The notes under the pieces were generated by a model. The model was given only the letters and a program-made list of their open reading frames with translations, searched no databases and was not told the origin of the DNA. The position numbers and the translations under genes are program-made. Source: Gammaproteobacteria bacterium HGW-Gammaproteobacteria-14 (GTDB taxonomy: Bacteria > Pseudomonadota > Gammaproteobacteria > Pseudomonadales > Alcanivoracaceae). Taken from it: DNA of 5,308 bases. The stretch spans positions 1-5,308 of the forward strand of contig PGZG01000132.1 in NCBI GenBank assembly GCA_002840115.1, given 5' to 3'. This document shows, piece after piece, positions 1 to 4,077 of this stretch (position 1 is its first letter; each line of letters opens with the position of its first letter).

Positions 1-588
1 CTGCGTATTTATGATACCGCGGCGCTTAGCCTGAATGATTGCCGAATTCAGAAGGACAGCATTCTCGGTTCGGCGGAGGTCGCGGACACGGAAGAGGCGC
101 GCAAGAAAGCCTTCGGCGGGGGAATGCAGACCTTTGATAATACTCGTCCGCAGGTGGCGGCAATGGCTCTGGGTGTTGCTCGGGCTGCGCTGGAAATTAC
201 CCGTGAAATTCTTTCCAAAGAAGGGGTTATGGCCGATTTCTCGAAATCACTTAATAACTCTACTGCGATCGAAGCCGAGATCTATCGGATGGAGGCGGAC
301 CTTGATGCGGCCCGCTTGATGACCTACAAGGCGGCCTGGATGGCGGATAACCGTCAGCCAAACTCAAAAGAAGCCTCCATGTGTAAGGCCAAGGCCGGGC
401 GGGTGGGTAACTCCATCACCCTGAAGTGTGTGGAGCTGTGTGGTGAGCTGGGTTACTCCGAGCAGTTCCTGCTGGAGAAGCTGGCCCGGGATTCGAAGAT
501 TATCGATATCTTCGAAGGCACCCAGCAGATCCAGCAGTTGATTGTAGCGCGTCAGTTGCTGGGCTTGTCGTCGCGAGAACTCAAATAA
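1..588 (+). CDS. Acyl-CoA dehydrogenase, C-terminal part (5' end outside window)
   Basis: The reading frame is open from base 1 and stops with TAA at 586-588, giving 195 residues of a protein whose family is usually about 380-600 residues long. It would oxidise an acyl-CoA to the trans-2-enoyl-CoA using FAD, the first step of a beta-oxidation cycle, in the cytoplasm. The visible part is the end of the beta domain followed by the all-helical C-terminal domain. The segment FDNTRPQVAAMALGVARAAL (about residues 44-63) is typical of the family. FEGTQQIQQLIVAR near the end corresponds to the YEGTxQIQ motif of medium-chain type enzymes, whose glutamate (codon 514-516) is the catalytic base. An ATG at 124 opens an internal stretch of the same frame and is not a start, because homology continues upstream of it. 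Chain-length specificity cannot be read from this fragment. Confidence 0.93.
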   Translation: MRIYDTAALSLNDCRIQKDSILGSAEVADTEEARKKAFGGGMQTFDNTRPQVAAMALGVARAALEITREILSKEGVMADFSKSLNNSTAIEAEIYRMEADLDAARLMTYKAAWMADNRQPNSKEASMCKAKAGRVGNSITLKCVELCGELGYSEQFLLEKLARDSKIIDIFEGTQQIQQLIVARQLLGLSSRELK

Positions 589-618
589 CCCGGAAATCAA
601 AACTCGGACCTCAATATC

Positions 619-646
619 TGTGGGAGCTTGCTCGCAGGCGAAAGCT
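619..646. repeat. REP-like extragenic unit
   Basis: The stretch contains GTGGGAGCTTGCTCGCAGG, with GAGC-TT-GCTC as a perfect small dyad (624-633) and an alternative GAGCTT / AAGCTC pairing (624-629 with 642-647). It resembles the GTGGGAGCGGGCTTGCCCGC class of REP elements common in Pseudomonas and relatives. It lies 30 bp past the acyl-CoA dehydrogenase stop codon, a usual place for such units. Only one copy is in the window, so repetition itself is inferred from resemblance. Confidence 0.5.
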
Positions 647-684
647 CTGAGCGAACCAGCGTCACCACCGTGCCAAGGCGCAAC

Positions 685-744
685 CGCCGCCATAATCCTC
701 CGGGGTGACCGCTACGCTGAGTCACCCTCCGGATTATGGTGGCG
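685..744. repeat. 60-nt imperfect palindrome
   Basis: Bases 685-698 pair with 731-744 (14 pairs including one G-T), and 702-709 pair with 721-728 (8 pairs including one G-T). A 3x2 internal loop separates the two stems and the apical loop is 11 nt (710-720). The arms carry CCATAATCC / GGATTATGG. No T-run follows on either strand, so it is not a standard intrinsic terminator. The likeliest identity is an extragenic repeat of the REP or small-hairpin kind, perhaps non-autonomously mobile. A 4-bp hairpin GGCG-TTCA-CGCC (741-752) overlaps its right edge. Confidence 0.6.
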
Positions 745-852
745 TTCACGCCGAACGGAGACACCGAGCCGCCGAGAGTCAAGGGTGAAGCAGGGAAAGC
801 AAAAGCAAAAAGAGAGTGGAAAGAGTAAATGCCGACAAGCATCAGGATGTGA
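745..852. other. Gene-free spacer with purine-rich tract
   Basis: No convincing gene or site was found here. The only compositional feature is a purine-rich stretch at about 787-826 (runs such as GGGAAAGC, AAAAGC, AAAAAGAGAG). Short open frames on both strands lack ribosome binding sites and recognisable protein sequence. Confidence 0.5.
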
Positions 853-915
853 GGTCTGGCCTCTGTCAGGGTTTGCCGGGACTGTGTGAGCCAGGGATGG
901 CGAACGCAAGCCTCC
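853..915. repeat. Host extragenic repeat, left part (interrupted by the IS)
   Basis: Bases 853-882 are the inverted complement of 2078-2107 at 27 of 30 positions. Inward lies a small hairpin GCCAGGGATGGC (890-901), then 902-915 up to the insertion point. The guide-defined IS end lies at 916-917, so this segment is target DNA rather than IS. Joined to 2061-2107 through one AG (CT on the minus strand), it makes a continuous repeat of about 112 bp with a second CCAGGGATGG hairpin at the join. Repeats ending in ...GGATGGATCTACGGCGTGCC-like sequence are familiar between genes of marine gammaproteobacteria (from memory, not searched). Confidence 0.75.
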
Positions 916-924
916 AGCAACTGT
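911..924 (-). other. IS right-end junction: donor-left / CT core / target-right
   Basis: Read on the minus strand the junction is ACAGTTG-CT-GGAGG. ACAGTTGC also occurs in the same sense in the second bridge-RNA loop (minus strand, 1935 to 1928), as expected of a left-donor guide. TTGCTGGAGG is exactly complementary to CCTCCAGCAA in the 3' side of the first loop (minus strand, 1981 to 1972), as expected of a right-target guide. The two matches overlap at the CT core (916-917). The transposase stop codon is only 10 bp away, so the right end carries almost no non-coding DNA. Confidence 0.75.
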
Positions 925-927
925 CTT

Positions 928-1851
928 CTATGCCCCTTCCCGGCATGCACTTAGGTAGTCGCGCATTCTCGCATTCAGAATAACCAGGAGTTTACGCATA
1001 GACGCCACAATGGCGACTTTTCCCTGTTTACCCCGCTGGCGCAAGGATTGATAGAATTCGCGCAGCCGTGGCTCGTAGCGAATAGCAGTCAATGTCGACA
1101 TGTAGAGCACAGAGCGGATGCTGGCACGCCCACCCCAGATGCTGCGTCGACCTCGTAGCAAGCCGCTGTCACGGGCAAGAGGGGCCACACCAACCAGCTT
1201 GGCAATGGCCTTGCCATTGAGTCGACCCAGTTCGGGTAATTGTCCCAATAGGGTAGCCAATAACACAGGCCCTACTCCCTTGAGGGCGCGCAAGGCTTGC
1301 GCCTGAGGTTGTGCCGCCACCAACTCCGCGATGCGGGCGTCCATATCCTTGAGTTGTTTCTGCCAATAATCCAGCGACTGCCTGGCTTGATCGCGTAGCC
1401 AATTATCCGTCAAGTTTGCCGTGCGCTGACGCTCCTGCTGTAACACCATCTGTATTTGGTGGCGGCGTTGCTGGTATTCGGTCAGCTGACGCTGCCACAT
1501 GGCAGGTGGTTCGTAGGGTGTCAGCTTCAGCACCTGCGCCATATGCGCCAGTACGCGAGCATCCAGCCGATCAGTCTTGGATAACTGACCACACGCCTTG
1601 GCAAAATCCCGAGCCTGTCGCGGGTTTACCCGCACTACCTCGAAACCCGCAGCGAACAAGGCATCTAAAGCAGCCTGTTCATAACCGCCAGTGGCCTCGA
1701 GAACAACCTGGCCTGTCTGGAACTGACGCAGCCACATGGTCAGTTTGGCAAAGCCCTGACGGGTATTGGGGAATCGCTGTTCCTCACCCCGTTCATGAAC
1801 ATGAATATCCAGCCACGTTTGGCTGACATCAATTCCGATACCGTAAGTCAT
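928..1851 (-). CDS. IS110-family transposase (bridge-RNA-guided recombinase)
   Basis: This 307-residue protein would catalyse excision to a circle and site-specific insertion of its own element. The N-terminal RuvC-like DEDD domain has D8 (GIGIDVS), E52 (LEATGGYE), and D94 and D97 (SKTDRLDARV). A helical, glutamine- and arginine-rich linker spans about residues 115-180. The C-terminal Transposase_20 domain begins at ALKGVGPVLLATLLG (about 189-203) and includes GVAPLARDSG, with S229 the probable nucleophilic serine, and GGRASIRSVLYMSTLTA. The start at 1851 is preferred because AAGGGAGA sits 5 nt upstream and the family consensus begins right there. A further in-frame ATG at 1989 would add 46 residues of no family resemblance, encoded across the predicted bridge RNA. 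Stop is TAG. The frame is undamaged. Confidence 0.95.
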   Translation of the reverse strand: MTYGIGIDVSQTWLDIHVHERGEEQRFPNTRQGFAKLTMWLRQFQTGQVVLEATGGYEQAALDALFAAGFEVVRVNPRQARDFAKACGQLSKTDRLDARVLAHMAQVLKLTPYEPPAMWQRQLTEYQQRRHQIQMVLQQERQRTANLTDNWLRDQARQSLDYWQKQLKDMDARIAELVAAQPQAQALRALKGVGPVLLATLLGQLPELGRLNGKAIAKLVGVAPLARDSGLLRGRRSIWGGRASIRSVLYMSTLTAIRYEPRLREFYQSLRQRGKQGKVAIVASMRKLLVILNARMRDYLSACREGA

Positions 1852-1856
1852 GGCAA

Positions 1857-1864
1857 TCTCCCTT
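1857..1864 (-). promoter_or_regulatory. Transposase ribosome binding site
   Basis: On the minus strand AAGGGAGA stands 5 nt before the ATG at 1851. It is a strong Shine-Dalgarno match and decides the start codon against the longer frame from 1989. It lies just downstream of the closing stem of the predicted bridge RNA. Confidence 0.8.
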
Positions 1865-1873
1865 ATGCTATGG

Positions 1874-2032
1874 GGGTCGAGAGTGTCTCCCGTCAGCCCT
1901 GCCTTATCAGTGCGAGTGTCGGCTCGGGCAACTGTTCGGGCGTATGCACGGGAGATTCCGGCGTGGCGACCTTGCTGGAGGACGGTCACTCGGACCCAGG
2001 GACGAACGGTCGACCACGCCGGCTCTCGACCC
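1874..2032 (-). ncRNA. Predicted bridge RNA of the IS110 element
   Basis: Read 5' to 3' on the minus strand, three helices meet at a compact junction. P1 is GGGTCGAGAG (2032-2023) with CTCTCGACCC (1883-1874), 10 perfect pairs. The first hairpin stem pairs 2022-2008 with 1971-1958, 14 pairs with one bulged base at 2013. The second is TCTCCCGT (1955-1948) with ACGGGAGA (1893-1886), 8 perfect pairs. Each hairpin carries a large internal loop capped by a small apical stem: GGTC/GACC (1996-1993, 1987-1984) in the first, and CGAG/CTCG (1926-1923, 1916-1913) in the second, which also has an inner GCCC/GGGC helix (1941-1938, 1899-1896). This matches the target-binding loop then donor-binding loop order of the IS621 bridge RNA, and it lies between left end and transposase as in the IS110 group. 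Guides: GTTCGTCCCT (2007-1998) and CCTCCAGCAA (1981-1972) for target; ACAGTTGC (1935-1928) and GATAAG (1908-1903) for donor. The true transcript ends are unknown and a 5' extension toward 2055 is likely. Confidence 0.8.
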
Positions 2033-2054
2033 TAACTTTGACAGAAGTCCAAGA

Positions 2055-2068
2055 GATAAGGGATGGAT
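2055..2068 (-). other. IS left-end junction: target-left / CT core / donor-right
   Basis: On the minus strand the junction reads ATCCATCC-CT-TATC. CTTATC, the core plus first donor bases, is complementary to GATAAG in the 3' side of the second bridge-RNA loop (minus strand, 1908 to 1903), and the match extends one base further to CCTTATC. ATCCATCCCT corresponds to the first-loop segment GTTCGTCCCT. Seven of ten bases are identical, and the other three would pair with the opposite DNA strand as G-T or U-G wobbles. The core is 2059-2060. Confidence 0.7.
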
Positions 2069-2107
2069 CTACGGCGTGCCCCGGCAGGCCCTGACAGAGG
2101 CCAGACC
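2061..2107. repeat. Host extragenic repeat, right part (interrupted by the IS)
   Basis: This is target DNA on the far side of the insertion. GGATGGATCTACGGCGTGCC (2061-2080) is followed by the arm 2078-2107, which is the inverted complement of 853-882 apart from positions 2079, 2087 and 2088. The AGGGATGG at 2059-2066 repeats 893-900 directly: the host repeat carried two such motifs, and the IS entered one of them. Confidence 0.72.
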
Positions 2108-2222
2108 GGCCGATCACTGCCACACGTTTTTCCCGATACAGAGATCGCGACCTTCATAGCCATTGACGCCCACCCCGTCCCGTAACACCCTAGGCGCCTT
2201 TCTATGCCGACGGGAAATCAGC
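2108..2222 (+). other. Leader of the SDR gene
   Basis: This is non-coding DNA between the host repeat and the SDR start. TTGACG at 2163-2168 resembles a sigma-70 -35 box, but no acceptable -10 box lies 16-18 bp downstream (only TAACAC at 2183, spaced too closely). GGGAAA at 2212-2217, 5 nt before the ATG, is a weak ribosome binding site. No other signal was found. Confidence 0.4.
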
Positions 2223-3014
2223 ATGTCTTTTGCCAATCAAGTGGTTTGGATCACCGGGGCGTCAAGTGGTATCGGTGAAGCGCTGGCTATGGAGTTCAGT
2301 CGTTACGGTGCTCGGGTGGTGTTATCCGCTCGCCGCGCCGACGAACTGGAGCGGGTGCGGCAGCGGCTGGTTTGGCCTGAGAATCATCTTGTGGTGCCAC
2401 TGGATATGGCTCAGCCGGAAGCGTTCGGGACGGCGGTGGAGGCCGTGCGCAATCATTTCGGCCGCCTCGATATTCTGGTGAATAATGCGGGCATCAGCCA
2501 GCGATCGCGAGCTATGGACACAGACATTGCGGTTGACCGGCGGGTAATGGAAATCAATTTCTTCGGCGTGATTGGGCTGACCAAGGCGGTACTGCCCTGG
2601 TTCCGCGAGCAGCGCGGCGGTCGAGTGGTGGTGATTTCCAGTTTGGTGGGAGAATTACCAACACCGCTGCGCTCAGCCTACTGTGCCTCAAAGCATGCGC
2701 TACACGGCTGGTTTGAATCCCTGCGAGCGGAAGAATATGAGCATGGCCTGAAAATACTCATGGTGTTGCCGGGTTTTGTCCATACTCAGGTTTCCGTCAA
2801 TGCGGTGACCGCCGACGGTAGCGCCCATGGGAAAATGGATGACTACCAAAAGCAGGGGCTGGCTGCAGATGTCTGTGCCGAACGGATTATTCATGCCGTG
2901 CAGCGTGACCGTGCTCAGGTTATTATCGCCGGCCGCGAAGGGTTGGGCATTTGGCTGAAACGCTGGTTCCCGGCTTTATACCGCGCCATTATTCGCCGCG
3001 TAAAAGTTACCTGA
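2223..3014 (+). CDS. Short-chain dehydrogenase/reductase (SDR), NADP-type
   Basis: This 263-residue protein is a classical SDR with a Rossmann fold, and its substrate is unknown. Visible motifs are the dinucleotide loop TGASSGIG (11-18), SARR at 36-39 (arginines after strand 2 suggest NADP(H)), LD at 60-61, NNAG (87-90) and the active-site asparagine N112 in INFFG. The catalytic serine is S140 in VVVISSLVG, with Y153 and K157 in YCASK. PGFVHT at 183-188 follows strand 6. The C-terminal tail LGIWLKRWFPALYRAIIRRV is amphipathic and basic, as in DHRS7-like SDRs, and could touch the membrane. The ATG at 2223 is chosen because homology begins at once (MSFANQVVWITG); an upstream in-frame ATG at 2163 would add 20 unrelated residues. 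It ends 12 bp before ttcA and is probably co-transcribed with it. No functional link to tRNA thiolation is evident. Confidence 0.93.
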   Translation: MSFANQVVWITGASSGIGEALAMEFSRYGARVVLSARRADELERVRQRLVWPENHLVVPLDMAQPEAFGTAVEAVRNHFGRLDILVNNAGISQRSRAMDTDIAVDRRVMEINFFGVIGLTKAVLPWFREQRGGRVVVISSLVGELPTPLRSAYCASKHALHGWFESLRAEEYEHGLKILMVLPGFVHTQVSVNAVTADGSAHGKMDDYQKQGLAADVCAERIIHAVQRDRAQVIIAGREGLGIWLKRWFPALYRAIIRRVKVT

Positions 3015-3026
3015 TTCGAGATCAAC

Positions 3027-3887
3027 ATGGCCACCATCACCGACGAGTTACTACCCAAGCATCGGGTTCGTTATAACAAGCTGCACAAGCGGCTGCGTCG
3101 TGAGGTGGGGCAGGCGATTGCCGATTTCAACATGATTCAGGATGGCGACAAAATCATGGTTTGCCTGTCCGGTGGCAAAGATTCCTACACCATGCTCGAT
3201 ATTCTGCGCAGTTTGCAGCTCAGTGCACCGATTCGTTTTGAGTTGGTGGCAGTGAATCTGGATCAGAAGCAGCCCGGTTTCCCGGAGCATGTATTGCCGG
3301 AGTACCTGGAAAAGGAAGGTGTGCCTTATTACATTCTGGAAAAGGACACCTATTCCATCGTTAAGGAAAAAACTCCGGAAGGCAAAACCACCTGCTCGCT
3401 GTGCTCCCGGCTACGGCGTGGGACCTTGTATGGATTCGCTGAGGAAATCGGCGCCAATAAGATCGCTCTGGGTCATCATCGTGATGATATTGTCGAAACC
3501 CTGTTTCTGAACCTGTTCCATGGCGGCAAGCTGAAAGCCATGCCGCCCAAGCTGCGCAGTGATGACGGCAAACATGTGTTAATTCGACCGCTGGCCTATT
3601 GCCGAGAGAAAGATATCGAGAAGTATGCAGCCTATAAGGAATTTCCGATTATTCCCTGCAACCTGTGCGGGTCCCAGGAAGGGCTGCAGCGGCAGGTGGT
3701 GAAAGAGATGCTGCAGCAGTGGGATCGTCAATTTCCTGGCCGTATCGAGAGTATTTTCGCATCGCTTCAGAACGTGGCTCCCTCGCAATTGGCGGACACA
3801 CGGCTGTTCGACTTTATTAATCTGGAGCAGGGTCGGGTGGGGCGTGAGGCGGGCCAGCCACACCGGCTGGATGTGCTGAGTCTGTAA
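3027..3887 (+). CDS. ttcA: tRNA 2-thiocytidine(32) synthetase TtcA
   Basis: TtcA installs the 2-thio group on cytidine 32 of a subset of tRNAs in the cytoplasm. It activates the base with ATP and takes sulfur through a [4Fe-4S] cluster. At 286 residues it is close in length to characterised TtcA proteins. The PP-loop SGGKDS is at 48-53. The cluster-binding cysteines are C123 and C126 in CSLC, and C211 in CNLCGSQ (with C214 beside it). GHHRDD at 149-154 is a further family motif, followed by ETLFLNLFHGG and AMPPKL. All key residues are present. The ATG at 3027 gives the usual N-terminus. Its Shine-Dalgarno is poor (CGAGATC before the start), which fits translational coupling to the SDR gene ending 12 bp upstream. 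No clear terminator directly follows the stop. Confidence 0.97.
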   Translation: MATITDELLPKHRVRYNKLHKRLRREVGQAIADFNMIQDGDKIMVCLSGGKDSYTMLDILRSLQLSAPIRFELVAVNLDQKQPGFPEHVLPEYLEKEGVPYYILEKDTYSIVKEKTPEGKTTCSLCSRLRRGTLYGFAEEIGANKIALGHHRDDIVETLFLNLFHGGKLKAMPPKLRSDDGKHVLIRPLAYCREKDIEKYAAYKEFPIIPCNLCGSQEGLQRQVVKEMLQQWDRQFPGRIESIFASLQNVAPSQLADTRLFDFINLEQGRVGREAGQPHRLDVLSL

Positions 3888-3946
3888 GCGCAGATTTTGC
3901 TGTTTGGTATTGTTTGGGTAGCTGCTGCGGTAGTTGTTGGAGTAAA

Positions 3947-3960
3947 TGACCCAAGGGTCA
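3947..3960. promoter_or_regulatory. Perfect 14-bp dyad, possible operator
   Basis: TGACCCAAGGGTCA is a perfect inverted repeat of 6 + 2 + 6 bases between ttcA and glcB, 117 bp before the glcB start. A two-base loop makes a stable RNA hairpin unlikely, so a binding site for a dimeric regulator of glcB is the more natural reading. I do not recognise the cognate factor. Confidence 0.35.
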
Positions 3961-4003
3961 CGCCGTTGCCCACAGGGCGCATGAACTGTGCCGCGCAATC
4001 CGT

Positions 4004-4009
4004 TAGAAT
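4004..4009 (+). promoter_or_regulatory. Possible -10 box upstream of glcB
   Basis: TAGAAT matches TATAAT at five of six positions and lies 68 bp before the glcB ATG. No good -35 hexamer is found 16-18 bp upstream (the region reads ATGAACTG), so if real it would need an activator or be weak. The dyad at 3947-3960 lies about 45 bp upstream of it, compatible with an activator site. Confidence 0.3.
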
Positions 4010-4023
4010 CGCCGCCTTCGCTG

Positions 4024-4054
4024 GCCGGGCCCGTGCCCGGCATCCGTTTTATTT
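4024..4054 (+). terminator. GC hairpin with trailing T-rich tract
   Basis: GCCGGGC (4024-4030) pairs perfectly with GCCCGGC (4035-4041) around a CCGT loop, followed after ATCCG by TTTTATTT. It could be a loose intrinsic terminator for the SDR-ttcA transcript or a leader attenuator of glcB. The gap of five bases before the T-run weakens the terminator reading. A second possible stem, ATCCG/CGGAT (4042-4046 with 4058-4062), abuts it and ends at the glcB Shine-Dalgarno AAAGG (4063-4067). Confidence 0.4.
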
Positions 4055-4077
4055 GACCGGATAAAGGTACCCGTCCC

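Larger units (their letters stand above)
916..2060 (-). mobile_element. IS110-family insertion sequence (core-to-core)
   Basis: The element encodes a DEDD-type IS110 transposase on the minus strand and a structured leader RNA upstream of it. The ends were set by guide matches to both junctions, not by terminal repeats, which IS110-group elements usually lack. The left end is at CT 2059-2060 and the right end at CT 916-917. Counting one CT copy, the unit is 1143 bp, slightly shorter than typical family members. Layout in transposase sense: about 27 bp, bridge RNA (2032 to 1874), ribosome binding site, transposase, then a 10-bp right end. The transposase frame is intact and all five catalytic residues are present, so the copy may be active. 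Apart from the shared dinucleotide no target duplication is seen, as expected for this family. I cannot assign it to a named IS. Confidence 0.85.

Noticed and set aside
597..950. Overlapping small open frames on both strands in the spacer
   Set aside because: They translate the palindrome and host repeats, share fragments such as LTEARP only because the repeat arms are shared, and look like no protein family.
1852..1989. N-terminal extension of the transposase by 46 residues to an ATG at 1989
   Set aside because: The added residues have no family resemblance, overlie the structured RNA, and the internal ATG at 1851 has a strong ribosome binding site and the family N-terminus.
853..2107. The 30-nt inverted repeats as the terminal inverted repeats of the insertion sequence
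   Set aside because: The bridge-RNA guide matches place both ends further inside, and deleting the inner 1143 bp leaves a coherent host repeat. Subterminal repeats as in the IS1111 group remain the alternative, but the bridge RNA is then on the wrong side of the transposase.
2163..2196. Sigma-70 promoter starting at TTGACG
   Set aside because: No acceptable -10 hexamer at 16-18 bp spacing.
2163..2222. N-terminal extension of the SDR by 20 residues
   Set aside because: The Rossmann fold starts a few residues after the ATG at 2223, and the extension is proline- and arginine-rich with no ribosome binding site.
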